Shown here piece by piece: positions 49,829 to 59,361 of a DNA stretch of 64,000 bases. The stretch covers positions 331,541 through 395,540 of the forward strand of contig JAQMWT010000040.1 in the NCBI GenBank assembly GCA_029834535.1. The letters are read 5' to 3'. The DNA comes from Chrysophaeum taylorii (Eukaryota; Sar; Pelagophyceae; Pelagomonadales; Pelagomonadaceae). The notes below the pieces were generated by a model. That model searched no databases and was not told the DNA's origin. It saw only the letters and a list, made by a program, of their open reading frames with translations. Both the position numbers and the translations under genes were made by a program. How positions within the stretch are numbered: position 1 is the stretch's first letter; every line of letters starts with the position of its first letter.

Positions 49829-51028
49829 CTAAGAAGAAGAGGTGCCGTCCTCGACCTGGCGTGGTCCTCCTCCTCGTCCTCCTCCTTCAGTAGTCGGGTG
49901 AAGGTCGAGATTGATACGCGAGACTTGGTTGCCAAGGAAGTGGGTCGGGGTGGTCGAGTCTTGGGTCCACGACAGCCAGGCCTTGGTTAGATGCTGGCGG
50001 GCAACTTCGATGGACATCTCGAAACCAACGTGGGCGGCGAGGACGCGGATGATGTCTTTCTGGAGGAGAGCGGCGAGGCTATCGTGGAATCTCTTGGGCG
50101 CGCCAAACTGGGGGGGGTGCGCGCCAAAGAGACCGGTGCTTTCGTGGAAGAGCTGCCATCGGTAAACGGGGACGAGACCGTGCGCGAACTTCGGGCTAAA
50201 GTAGCGGCGAACAAAGACGCGCATCAGAAAAAAGTCGGGGTCTTTCCACTGGTCTTCGCTCAAGCAGCCAAAGCCATCGAAACCACCGTAAAAAAGATCG
50301 CACGTCAGGAGCGTTTTTGTCGGCTTGTAGAGCAAGTCGAGCTCCTGCACGGGATCCGAGTCGAGGACGACGGCTTCGAAACTGACGCCGAGGACCTTCT
50401 TCGCGTGCTCGAGGCCGTCGTAGGTCGAATAAATGCAATCCGCGACGACCCCGACGTGCTTGAGCTTGGCGGCGGCGACGTCCGAAGCGATAACCTTTGC
50501 CTCGGGATAAGCGAGCTTGGCGCTCTTCACGAATAGCGTGTGCGCTATCGACGGCGACACGATCGCTTTCACACCTAAAGGCGCCTTCTCGCGGAGCCAC
50601 GTCAAGGGGATCACGTCGTCGACGTGCACGGGCGAGTACAGCACGACTCTACCGTCGTCGGCGCGCGCGACTAGCATGTAGTTTGCCATCGCCATCCCGT
50701 TAGCGAGCAATCCGCCCGACTTTTTTTCCGCGTCGGTCAGCCCGGCGCAGGTCGCGCACCGTATCGCGTCGTCGCGCGCGAGATCCTTCTCGGCGGGCGT
50801 CGAGCACCGCTTGATCATCGCCTCGCGTGTCGCCGGATCTTCCATCCCGCCAACGATAAACTCCGCGAAAATATCGTCCGGTTGGTACACGTATTCCACT
50901 ATCCACAGTCGGTCCACCTCGCACTCCATGAACCGGTACGGGTTTGCGAGCTTGTCGAACTTGCGCACGTCCGTCATCGTTCCGGGTTCCGGCGGCGCCA
51001 TCAGCATCTCGCCCAAGCCCAACTTCAT
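49829..51028 (-). CDS. DUF4336/metallo-beta-lactamase-like protein
   Basis: The ATG at 51028 gives 399 residues. The frame extends 12 codons upstream to a GTG preceded by CTCGCTCAG, which could be a splice acceptor, so an extra 5' exon is possible. The central part reads VVLYSPVHVDDVIPL, then VKAIVSPSIAHTLFVK, then PEAKVIASD, like DUF4336 proteins (LYSP, AIV-P, H-x-x-F, PxAK). Further on is FEAVVLDSDPVQELDLLY and TLLTCDLFYGGF. A metal-site His is present, but the full MBL HxHxDH motif is absent, so an enzymatic role is doubtful. The tail is Gly-rich and disordered. Confidence 0.6.
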   Translation of the reverse strand: MKLGLGEMLMAPPEPGTMTDVRKFDKLANPYRFMECEVDRLWIVEYVYQPDDIFAEFIVGGMEDPATREAMIKRCSTPAEKDLARDDAIRCATCAGLTDAEKKSGGLLANGMAMANYMLVARADDGRVVLYSPVHVDDVIPLTWLREKAPLGVKAIVSPSIAHTLFVKSAKLAYPEAKVIASDVAAAKLKHVGVVADCIYSTYDGLEHAKKVLGVSFEAVVLDSDPVQELDLLYKPTKTLLTCDLFYGGFDGFGCLSEDQWKDPDFFLMRVFVRRYFSPKFAHGLVPVYRWQLFHESTGLFGAHPPQFGAPKRFHDSLAALLQKDIIRVLAAHVGFEMSIEVARQHLTKAWLSWTQDSTTPTHFLGNQVSRINLDLHPTTEGGGRGGGPRQVEDGTSSS

Positions 51029-51966
51029 CGCCAACTGCACCAAAAACGGCAACTTTACCGCCACCTGAGCGAGCGAGCGAGCGAGCGATCAATTATTATG
51101 GCCACCACCATCACCTATGATTACAACTACGCACCTCCTCGACATCGTCCGCGAGCTTAGGTCGCATCACTTTTGGTTCCTCGTCGTAACTCCCGCACGC
51201 GTTCAACGACATCGTTCCCCCCATCCTGTGGCTGAGGATTGCTTGCCGTTTCTTCCACAAGGCTTCCTTCCTGCCTGCCCTCTTGCTTATTTGGTGGTTG
51301 GCAGGGGTATGTATTATTGGTGCAAAGCTTCTTGCCTCATCTTCCTTCGTTCCTTCGTTCGTTCGTTGGAATAATATGTTGGATGTTCCAATGGACCTTG
51401 AAGGAGGAAGGGGGGGGAAGGGCGGCGGTAGCTCGACGCTGATATGTATCACGAGTGAGTGATATTGGTCCTCCTCCTCCTCCTCCTCCTCCTCCTTCGG
51501 TAGGATCAGCACGAACAACCGGCAATATCATCATCAGCACGAAAAACATCGAGTTTAAACTAAAGACGTACGTACATATCAGTCAGAATAGGCGTGCATG
51601 CACTACACAAGAGCCGCACCCACATGGCCATGACGCGCAGTTCTCTCGCGGGCCGGGATATATACGCTGTCGGCGGGTTTCTCTCTCGGTTTGTGGCACC
51701 ACCATCTGTCCGCAAGAGGAGGAGGAGGAAGAAGAAGAAGAAGAAGAAGAATCGCCTTAGAGCGCGGACTCGTGGGCGTACGGAAACATCATGGTGTTGG
51801 TCATCGGCGAGGTTGGTTGCTCTTTCTTCGTATCGTACAATGGCTTGGGCAAAATTGGAGACATCGTTCTTGAAGTCGAGAGGCGGTGCCGCCGCCGCCG
51901 ACGAGGATCCGCCTCCGCCGCATCACGACAATAAGGGCGGCAGCGGGCCGGGGCGCTGCGGCCACA
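51029..51966. other. mostly gene-free stretch, one tiny minus-strand ORF
   Basis: It holds GAGC, TTCG, CCT and GAA runs (51064-51089, 51340-51370, 51472-51500, 51717-51750). A 35-residue minus ORF (51757-51864, starting MSPILPKPLYDTKKEQ) has natural composition, but nothing else supports it. It may just be downstream sequence of the HMCES gene. Confidence 0.45.
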
Positions 51967-52785
51967 TTAGTCAGGTGTTGGCTCGAAGAAAGCAGTGATG
52001 GTTCCTTTCGCCGCAGGCGGCGACTGCTTGTTCTCCGCTGGCCTCTTCGCCGGAGGAGGCGTCTGCGGTTGCCCTCTTCGTTTGGTCGCTCCCGTTTGAG
52101 CCGGCGTCGGTTTGAAAAAGGCCGTTAACTTTTTCGGTTCCTTGATCGGGTCGGAGGCGTCGTCTTCTTGGTAATTCATTTTGCTCATTTTCTTGGTGAC
52201 GGGATGTGTCGCGAGGTCTGGCGGCGAGCCAAAGTCGAAGGGCTCGGACGAGCGGTCGTCGAGCCAGGCGCGCGCCTTTTCGGCGTCTTCGAAAATGACC
52301 GGCATGCGATCGTGGAGCCACGAGAGGCTAGGAACGACCTCGCGCGTGAGGAGCGTACACGTTCCGTTGGCACGGAGGGCTGCCACCAGGAGCGGCTCGC
52401 CGTCGGCACGGTGCGCGTAATGCGGCTGCTTTTCTTTGAGCGCGCCCTCGGTCCATTCGTAGAAACCGTCGAGCACGACAACAGCGCGACCGTTGCGGTA
52501 CAATTCCCGGAAAGAACGCAACACGAACGCCGTCTCGGACCGAGCGTTGAACATCTTGAAGTGGTCGCCGCCGCCGCCCTTCGGGATTAAACCCCACGTG
52601 TCCGTGCACACGCGAACAACACCGCTCTCCGCGACGATGCTGCCGAGCGATTGGCCCGGGTGCGCGTTCGGTCGCGCTTTGTACCTATCCGCATCGTCCC
52701 ACTGCGGCTCCGATCTCCCCCCGCCGACGGCGCGCGCCGCATTTTGGACCGTCTCCGCCGCAGCTGCTCGCGCCCGGCCGCACAT
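51967..52785 (-). CDS. HMCES: HMCES/YedK-family SRAP protein
   Basis: This frame encodes 272 residues. It starts MCGR, so the obligatory Cys2 is exposed after Met removal. The other catalytic residues are present: Asn80 in KMFNARSET, Glu110 in LDGFYEW and His158 in LHDRMPVIF. Known SRAP proteins (human HMCES, E. coli YedK) shield abasic sites in single-stranded DNA by a covalent thiazolidine link to Cys2. The last 60 residues are disordered and carry two similar motifs, KKLTAFFKPTP and GTITAFFEPTPD. These resemble PIP-box ends (x-x-L/I-x-x-F-F), fitting recruitment to PCNA at replication forks. Confidence 0.9.
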   Translation of the reverse strand: MCGRARAAAAETVQNAARAVGGGRSEPQWDDADRYKARPNAHPGQSLGSIVAESGVVRVCTDTWGLIPKGGGGDHFKMFNARSETAFVLRSFRELYRNGRAVVVLDGFYEWTEGALKEKQPHYAHRADGEPLLVAALRANGTCTLLTREVVPSLSWLHDRMPVIFEDAEKARAWLDDRSSEPFDFGSPPDLATHPVTKKMSKMNYQEDDASDPIKEPKKLTAFFKPTPAQTGATKRRGQPQTPPPAKRPAENKQSPPAAKGTITAFFEPTPD

Positions 52786-52988
52786 GGTACCCAGCCACTA
52801 AGAAAACTAAGCGCGCACCCGATCTTTAGACCCTCGATTTGACGGGGGGGGAAACCCAACAGGAGGAGGATACTTACTATTTGTTATTAGTGGCGTCGTT
52901 GCGACGTTAAAAGTGAGTGATTGGGAGCAGGAATGTGCCGCCAGAGTGGGAGGCGGTGCGTGTTCGAAATAGAAGCAGTCGAGATAAG

Positions 52989-53744
52989 CTAGGAAGCGTG
53001 TTTGGAGATCCGGCGGGGGGGTGTGAAGATATCGTCGAGGTAGCCGAAGAACTGCTGGTACGGGGGTCCCGCGTGTTCGTGATGAGCGCGATGTCGGACA
53101 ACACCCTTGAAAATACGCGGGAACCAGGAGGCGACGCCTTGCCATCTCGAGTGTTCGTCGAGGTCGGCGTGGGACTCGGTAAGGAGGTAGGTGACCAGGA
53201 CGTTGTGGAGGATTCTGGCCGCGAAGTTCTTCGGGCCGAAGACGCCCCATCGTTGCACGAAAACGTTGGTCAGGACTTGGAGCGACCCATCGACGAGCGA
53301 GTGTTCGAGGACGTGGTGGGCGCGGAGCTTGCGCGCGGGGGCGTGGTGCGTGCTATGGGAGGCGAGAGCATTGAACTTTGGAAAGGAATGCATAGCGCGA
53401 TGGAGCCAATAAAACGCGAAGTCGTACGCCAAGACGCCAAACACGAGGTCCATAGCCGCGCCCGCGCCCGGGCACGACCAGTCAATCGTCGCGCGTGGCA
53501 GCACGTGCCTCAGCAACCAAATCCCGAGCCAGTAGCCCGTGCCCGCCTTGAGAAGCCGCGTCGACCGTCGGAGGTCAAAGATGTCGCTCGCAACGGTCCG
53601 AGTGTCTTTGGCCTCGAGCATGCGGAATCCGTTAATGGCGATCGCGAAGGACATGGTCGCCACCAATGGCTCCACCCACCACGACCGCAGCAGGGCGTCG
53701 CCGGCGACGCACTCGGTGCTTGCAGCAGCAAATGACGCGTTCAT
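52989..53744 (-). CDS. fatty acid hydroxylase superfamily (sterol desaturase-like) enzyme
   Basis: The ATG at 53744 gives 251 residues. Hydrophobic segments near 30-48, 85 and 105 suggest a membrane enzyme. Three His boxes of the di-iron superfamily are visible: HRAMH (HxxxH), HSTHH (HxxHH) and HRAHHEH (HxxHH), in the correct order; a further HHVLEH lies between boxes 2 and 3. The superfamily includes C4-sterol methyl oxidase, sterol desaturases, alkylglycerol monooxygenase and ceramide hydroxylases. The motif set alone does not fix the substrate. No intron is seen. The length is at the short end of the family. Alternative starts upstream are TTG only. Confidence 0.83.
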   Translation of the reverse strand: MNASFAAASTECVAGDALLRSWWVEPLVATMSFAIAINGFRMLEAKDTRTVASDIFDLRRSTRLLKAGTGYWLGIWLLRHVLPRATIDWSCPGAGAAMDLVFGVLAYDFAFYWLHRAMHSFPKFNALASHSTHHAPARKLRAHHVLEHSLVDGSLQVLTNVFVQRWGVFGPKNFAARILHNVLVTYLLTESHADLDEHSRWQGVASWFPRIFKGVVRHRAHHEHAGPPYQQFFGYLDDIFTPPRRISKHAS

Positions 53745-54390
53745 TTTCAAATGGGGTTACTTATTTAGCGTTAGCCCAACTTCAGAACCCCCCGTTCGCG
53801 CAACAGAACATCGCGATCCGGAAGTCATCCGGAACCCGAGAAAGAAGAAAAACTTGACACAAAAAGCAAGCGAAAAAAGAATCAAGGCTTCAAGCAGCTG
53901 CTGTGTCTTTATGAACGATTTTCATCTATTATGGCCAGCGCTCTGTTGATGATGGGATCCGAGCCATAGGATGCTCCCTCAGCTTTCGAGCCCCGCCGTC
54001 CTCTACGCCTCTTCCTCGCAACATCTTCTTCTCCCCATGCTTATTCTCCATCGCTTTCAACCTCTCAACAGTCTTCTTCTGAATCGACATCTTCGCCGTT
54101 TTAGTTACTAAGTTAGGTAGTTAGTTATAAATAAGACTGCTCTGCTGGCCACATAAAACCGACCACCTCCTATTAAAGTGGCGTCGTCACATTCGCGTGA
54201 CCCCCTCAGCAGCACTACCCTAGCTCGGCTCTACGCTCTGATCTGCCGCTCTGATCTGACCCCCTTCCTTACACGTCCGCCCTGCCCCCTTACCCCACTA
54301 ATTAATTACTGTTCCCCCCAAACCCTTACCGTCTGGCCTTACTTACCCCCCACAATAAGCAAAAAGACCAGACGTCTGCGCGAAAAGACG
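53745..54390. other. intergenic region with a small ORF
   Basis: Apart from the minus-strand small ORF listed separately, it contains TTAGTTATAAATAAGAC (TATA-like, near 54124), about 260 bp upstream of the Rpn3 ATG. The open plus-strand frame upstream of that ATG (54178-54390) has no protein-like quality and is read as 5' UTR. Confidence 0.5.
53929..54090 (-). CDS. small basic ORF (53 residues)
   Basis: An ATG-to-TAA frame of 54 codons encodes a hydrophilic, basic, Lys/Glu/Arg-rich peptide (MSIQKKTVERLKAMENKHGE at the start). It has natural-looking composition and sits alone between two genes. The family is not recognised. It could be a genuine small gene or chance. Confidence 0.35.
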   Translation of the reverse strand: MSIQKKTVERLKAMENKHGEKKMLRGRGVEDGGARKLREHPMARIPSSTERWP

Positions 54391-55788
54391 ATGGCGAGCG
54401 ATGCGAGCGATAAGGCGTTAGAGCGGAATGTGGCGTTCATCGAGAGGGCCATCGAGTCTGGGCAGGTGCGGCTGATGATGCGGGCGCTGCGGCAAAACAC
54501 GCAGATCCGCAGAGGGATCTCGGCGGCGGCGGTGGCGAAGATGATCACGAAGCGCCTGAGCTTGTCCCCACTACGATCCCGCGCCGTCGAGGAGCTCGAA
54601 AAGGCTCCGGTCGGCATGGAGGAGGTGGAAGATGGTATAAATGGAGACGACGCGATGGAGACCGAGTGCCTCCCAGAGGTGGAAATATATCTGCTGTGCC
54701 TGGCGGCGAGCACGTTGTGCCGCGAACGGCTCTTCGAGGGAGCGGCCGCCGTCGCGAGCGACACCGTGCGGCGGCTGCGACATTTCCACGGGCGCCGCAC
54801 CCTCGAACCCCTCGGCGCGAAAATATACTTTTACTTTGCCTACGCCCACGAGAAGCTGGGAAAATTCGAGGACGTACGGCCGACGCTCCTGGCCGCCCAC
54901 CGCACGGCGTGTCTTCAGCATAACGAGTTCGCCCAGGCCGTCTTGCTCAACGCGCTCGTCCGGGGCTTGCTCGAAGCCAACCTCATCGACTCGGCCTTTA
55001 AGCTCGTCAGCAAGACGAACTTTCCAGAGTCGGTCTCGAACAACCAGTTCTGCCGCTACCTCTACTACACGGGCCGCATCCAGGCGATGCAGCTCGACTA
55101 CACCGACGCCTACACCAAGTTGATGCAGTCGATCCGCAAGGCCCCCGCGAACCTGGGGTTCCGACGCGCCGTCCACAAACTCGCGGTCTTGGTTCAGCTC
55201 CTGATGGGCGAAGTACCCGACCGCACCATGTTCCAGGGCCAAGGTCTCGCTTCGGCGATGGCGCCCTACCTCCGCCTCACCCAGGCCGTGCGCCGCGGGA
55301 GTCTCCTCGAATTCAACCAGGTGGTCGAGGCCAACGCGGTCCGCTTCAAGGCCGACAAGACGTACACGTTGGCGATACGCCTCTCGCAGAACGTCGTCAA
55401 GACGGGCCTCCGTCGTCTCAACATCTCGTACTCGCGCATCTCCCTCGACGACATCCGCGACAAGCTCCAGCTCGAGAACTCCCGGTCGGCCGAGTTTGTC
55501 TGCGCCAAGGCCATAAAGGATGGCGTCATCGATGCCGTCATCGACCACGATCGCAGTTTTATGAGCTCCAAGGACGTGACCGAGGTCTACGCGACCAACG
55601 ACCCCCAGAAGGCATTCCACCGCCGCGTCGCCTTTTGTCTCGACGTTCACAACGAGGCCCTCAAGGCTATGATGTACCCGCCCGACGCTCACAAAAAGCC
55701 GCAGCCGGAAACTAAACCGGACGACTCCAAGACCGACGAGGAGCTCGCGAAGGAAATCGAAGATGAGCTCGGCGACGAACCTCTCTAG
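54391..55788 (+). CDS. PSMD3: 26S proteasome non-ATPase subunit Rpn3/PSMD3
   Basis: The ATG at 54391 gives 465 residues. It is a TPR-like helical array followed by a PCI domain (about 290-400). Family hallmarks include NQFCRYLYYTGRIQAMQLDY, DAYTKLMQSIRKAP, KLAVLVQLLMGEVPDR and RLSQNVVKTGLRRLNISYSR, then ISLDDIRDKL. The C-terminus is acidic and disordered, as usual. Rpn3 is part of the 19S lid and scaffolds the deubiquitinating subunits. It ends in ordinary UTR sequence and is the last housekeeping gene before the transposon block. No intron is visible. Confidence 0.92.
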   Translation: MASDASDKALERNVAFIERAIESGQVRLMMRALRQNTQIRRGISAAAVAKMITKRLSLSPLRSRAVEELEKAPVGMEEVEDGINGDDAMETECLPEVEIYLLCLAASTLCRERLFEGAAAVASDTVRRLRHFHGRRTLEPLGAKIYFYFAYAHEKLGKFEDVRPTLLAAHRTACLQHNEFAQAVLLNALVRGLLEANLIDSAFKLVSKTNFPESVSNNQFCRYLYYTGRIQAMQLDYTDAYTKLMQSIRKAPANLGFRRAVHKLAVLVQLLMGEVPDRTMFQGQGLASAMAPYLRLTQAVRRGSLLEFNQVVEANAVRFKADKTYTLAIRLSQNVVKTGLRRLNISYSRISLDDIRDKLQLENSRSAEFVCAKAIKDGVIDAVIDHDRSFMSSKDVTEVYATNDPQKAFHRRVAFCLDVHNEALKAMMYPPDAHKKPQPETKPDDSKTDEELAKEIEDELGDEPL

Positions 55789-56060
55789 TGCGCGCGACCA
55801 CCAAACCTCACTAGTGCGTAGCCGGGTGTGTTGCAGAAAAAAACACGTCCGTTGACGACATCCTCCGAAGAGCACACCACCGCGGTTCGTTTTACGCCTT
55901 CTTTCTCCGCGGCGGCGCGGGATGATGATGATGATGATGATCTCTCTCCATCTCGCTCCAATTAGAACCAGGAACCCGTCCGTCCGTCCGTCCGTCCACG
56001 AGAACTCCTAATAAGCCCCACTCTTAGCAGTCAGTCGACTTTTATAGTTAAACAAGACTA
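55789..56060. other. 3' flank of Rpn3 with simple repeats
   Basis: It contains a GAT run (55920-55942) and a CCGT run (55977-55997). A variant dispersed-repeat core, CTCTTAGCAGTCAGTCGAC, lies at 56031-56049. No gene is seen. Confidence 0.6.
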
Positions 56061-56389
56061 GTGCAGGCCAGTAAGTTCACCTACTCCCAATCTCTAACCC
56101 CAGTAAGTTCACTTGGTCCCAGTAAGTTTCATATAAGTTCACCTGGTCAGTAAGTTCACCTAGCTCACACCAACTCCCTTGAGCTCGTCGCTCTCGTCTC
56201 CGCCAATCTAAGCTGCTTTGATCCGCACGCGCCGCCAACTTTTGAGTTTACTCTAAAAACCCTTTACTCTAAAAACCCCAGTATGTTCACCTGGTCCCAG
56301 TTTCACCTGGTCACTCAGCTCACCTAGTCCCAATCTCCAACCCCAGTAAGTTCAACTGGTCCGAGTAAGTTCACCTACAGTGCGCGTCT

Positions 56390-56990
56390 AGACGCCGTGA
56401 GGGGGCTTATGGGTATTGCGCAGCACGTGTGGGGTAGGGTGGAGTCGTCGACCCAGATGAGTATATCCTCGGGGATGCCGATAGACAAAGAGCCACGTAG
56501 AGCTGGACGTGGCAGAAGACGGGCTTGGGAAAGAGGACGCCGACCTCGCGGGGCGTCTGGCCCTGGCTCTTGTTGATCGTTTGGCGTAGGCGGGCCTTAA
56601 GCGATACAGGTTGGAGGAGCCTCGGCGACAACGACACGATCGATCATGTATCTGGTACCGTTGCAGTGGCCGTGCGACGGGTCGAGGTTGCGAAGACATT
56701 AAGCTCGCGATCAAAGTCAGCATACCGTTGGTTGTCAGGGAGTTGAAAACTCTACTGTAAAGAGCGAGGCGTCGTCTTCCGACCCAGCCTAGTCAGTCGA
56801 AAAGAACTCCGACGCCTCGTCTCCGGGAAAAAAAGGCCGCGGTCATGCGCGCGTTGTCAGCATCGACAACATCGTTTCGACGGGGCGTGAGAATGGCGCG
56901 CTGAAAGAGCCGCCGCGGGTCGTGGAAATAGTCTGCGAGGTCGCCGTAGACGGCTTGGAGGATCACTGTCTGGCTCTCGCGCCTACCTGA
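56390..56990 (-). pseudogene. PIF1/Helitron-type helicase fragment, left arm
   Basis: On the minus strand, in broken frames: FQRAILTP near 56900, then LRNLDPSHGHCNGTRY near 56690, then RQTINKSQGQTPREVGVLF and VFCHVQLYVALCL near 56560. These match conserved helicase segments of Helitrons (RAILTP, LRNLDP..LCNGTR, TINKSQGQT, QLYVALSR). A stop after the CNGTR segment and several frame changes inactivate it. Confidence 0.65.
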
Positions 56991-57062
56991 TCCTTACTCT
57001 CGCGCCTACCTGATCCTTACCCTAAATCGAGGGACAGACAAACAGACTCCCCCTCTTAGCAG

Positions 57063-57813
57063 TCCTAACTACTAATCGACAGATGTTTGTCTGTTTGTCT
57101 GTTTGTTTGTTTGTCTGTCCCTCGATTTAGGGTAAGGATTAGGTAGGCCCGCGAGCCAGGCAGGCAGTGATCCTCCAAGCCGTCTACGGCGACCTCGCAG
57201 ACTGTTTCCACGACCCGCGGCGGCTCTTTCAGCGCGCCATTCTCACGCCCCGTCGAAACGATGTTGTCGATGCTGACAACGCGCGCATTACCGCGGCCTT
57301 TTTTTCCCGGAGATCCTAACTACTAATCGACAGATGTTTGTCTGTTTGTCTGTTTGTTTGTTAGTCTGTCCCTCGATTTAGGGGAAGGATTAGGTAGGCC
57401 CGCGAGCCAGGCAGGCAGTGATCCTCCAAGCCGTCTACGGCGACCTCGCAGACTGTTTCCACGACCCGCGGCGGCTCTTTCAGCGCGCCATTCTCACGCC
57501 CCGTCGAAACGATGTTGTCGATGCTGACAACGCGCGCATTACCGCGGCCTTTTTTTCTGGAGATCCTAACTACTAATCGACAGATGTTTGTCTGTTTGTC
57601 TGTTTGTTTGTTTGTCTGTCCCTCGATTTAGGGTAAGGATTAGGTAGGCCCGCGAGCCAGGCAGGCAGTGATCCTCCAAGCCGTCTACGGCGACCTCGCA
57701 GACTGTTTCCACGACCCGCGGCGGCTCTTTCAGCGCGCCATTCTCACGCCCCGTCGAAACGATGTTGTCGATGCTGACAACGCGCGCATGACCGCGGCCT
57801 TTTTTTCCCGGAG
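57063..57813. repeat. three tandem copies of a 250-bp unit
   Basis: Units start at 57063, 57314 and 57564 (TCCTAACTACTAATCGACAG) with periods of 251 and 250 bp. Each holds a TGTTTGTCTG run, then CTCGATTTAGGG, then the RAILTP-coding part of the helicase, then a CGGCCTTTTTTTC end. Copies are nearly identical, implying recent duplication. Confidence 0.92.
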
Positions 57814-58261
57814 ACGAGGCGTCGGAGTTCTTTTCGGCCGACTAGGTTGGGTCGGAAGACGACGCCTCGCTCTCAAGAGTCGAGTTTTGAACTCCCTGAC
57901 AACCAACGGCATGCTGACTTTGATCGCGAGCTTAAAGTCTTCGCAACCTCGACCCGTCGCACGGCCACTGCAACGGTACCAGATACATGATCGATCGTGT
58001 CGTTGTCACCGAGGCTCCTCCAACCTGTATCCCGTAAGGCCCGCCGACGCCAAACGATCACCAAGAGCCAGGGCCAGACGCCCCGCGAGGTCGGCGTCCT
58101 CTCGCCCAAGCCCGTCTTCTGCCACGTCCAGCTCTACGTGGCTCTTTGTCTATCGGCATCCCCGAGGAGATATACTCATCTGGGTCGACGACTCCACCCT
58201 ACCCCACACGTGCTGCGCAATACCGACAAGCCCCCTCCCGGCGTCTACACGCGCACTGTAG
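57660..58261 (+). pseudogene. PIF1/Helitron-type helicase fragment, right arm
   Basis: This is the plus-strand mirror of the left-arm fragment, a little better preserved. It carries AVYGDLADCFHDPRRLF, FQRAILTPRR, FLNSLTTNGM (Helitron EFLNSL), LRNLDP..CNGTRY, RQTITKSQGQTPREVGVL and QLYVALCLS. The motifs come in the order of a helicase C-terminal half but in different frames, so it is a pseudogene. Confidence 0.65.
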
Positions 58262-58604
58262 GTGAACTTACTGGGACCACGTGAACTTACTGGGGTTTGA
58301 GATTGGGACTAGGTGAACTGAGTGACCAGGTGAAACTGGGACCAGGTGAACATACTGGGGTTTTTAGAGTAAAGGGTTTTTAGAGTAAACTCAAAGGCTG
58401 GGGGCGCGTGCGGATCAAAGCAGCTTAGATAGGTGAACTTACTGACCAGGTGAACTTATACGAAACTTACTGGGACCAGGTGAACTTACTGGGGTTAGAG
58501 ATTGGGACTAGGTGAACTTACTGGCCTGCACTTGTCGACATTTAAAGACAGACAAACAGACAGACAAACAAACAGACAAACATCTGTCGATTAGTAGTTA
58601 ACTA

Positions 58605-58850
58605 ACTTAACTAACTTCAGACCTCTCCCGAGCATGGGAGCCAGGCCGGACCGACCGGAGCCAGTCCGGAATCACGGGCCTGTAGACGAGGAGCGCCGAA
58701 AGGTCGGTCGGCGGAGAGTGACCATCAAGCTTGTCGCAATGCGACGAGGAGACCGCGATGTGACTGACAAGCAACTCGCCGATAACCTTCCGTCTTCGCC
58801 CCCCGGCCATACCCCGTCCCACTGCGAACGTTCCGGCTGCCAACCGGCCC
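58605..58850. repeat. 245-bp repeat, inverted copy of 42180-42427
   Basis: Near-identical reverse-complement partner of the 42.2-kb repeat. Here it directly abuts a TTAGTAGTTAACTAAC junction and a TCTGTTTGTC-type run from the Helitron unit, which places it in the same element family. The following bases to 59108 hold another CAGACAAACAGAC run and no gene. Confidence 0.8.
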
Positions 58851-59108
58851 GCCCGGGAGGCGAATAGGTGCCAACCTACGCCGGGAGGACGGATGCCCTC
58901 GCAAGGCTCAGGATTCATGAGGCACCGTCCTCCATCGCAACCGCAGTCGGCGATTAGTAGTTAAGACAAACAAACAGACAAACAGACAGACAAACATCTG
59001 TGTATCGCACATACGTCCGGCGGCAGCATGCGTACGACCTACGGGCGGGGCCCGTCCTCTCTTCGCCTGCCCCACGCCTCGGCGATGACCCCGACTAGGT
59101 CCCGCGTA

Positions 59109-59260
59109 CTTATCTCCGCCCGTCAGGCACATCCCTCATACCCCACAAACCCACCCACATCCTTCATGCTCCCCACACACACCCCCCTCTTAGCAGTCGA
59201 CATTTAAAGACAGACAAACATCTGTCGATTAGTAGTTAGGACTTAGTGCAGGCCAGTAAG
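59109..59260. repeat. foldback-arm copy plus Helitron-unit fragment
   Basis: It carries CTTATCTCCGCCCGTCAGG, CCCACATCCTTCATG and CCCCCTCTTAGCAGTCGACA, then TTTAAAGACAGACAAAC and ATCGATTAGTAGTTAG-type sequence from the Helitron unit. It continues at 59246 into GTGCAGGCCAGTAAGTTCAC, the outer end of the 56061 arm. Confidence 0.8.
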
Positions 59261-59361
59261 TTCACCTAGTCCCGATCTCTAACCCCAGTAAGTTGTTGTA
59301 CCCTCCCACCCCACTCTCATTTCAGCTTGACGCTCTCACCCCCCCCAATCTAAGCTGCTTT

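Larger units (their letters stand above)
56061..58531. mobile_element. inverted-duplicated Helitron helicase relic
   Basis: Sequence 56061-57045 reappears in reverse complement at about 57600-58531, giving arms of roughly 0.95 kb. The outer ends are GTGCAGGCCAGTAAGTTCAC and GTGAACTTACTGGCCTGCAC. Each arm carries a fragment of a PIF1/Helitron helicase plus clustered AGTAAGTTCACC(T)GGT repeats. Two further copies of a 250-bp unit lie in the middle. The helicase is split by frameshifts and stops, so the element is dead. Rep and termini (5'-TC, 3'-CTRR hairpin) were not identified, so the exact class rests on the helicase motifs. Confidence 0.65.

Noticed and set aside
54571-55875. 434-codon minus-strand frame over Rpn3
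   Set aside because: Antisense shadow; Rpn3 on the plus strand is unambiguous.
27167-59201. CRISPR-like interpretation of the repeated CTCTTAGCAGTCGAC core
   Set aside because: Copies are kilobases apart, in both orientations, and embedded in longer homologous sequence in a eukaryotic genome; there is no regular spacer array.
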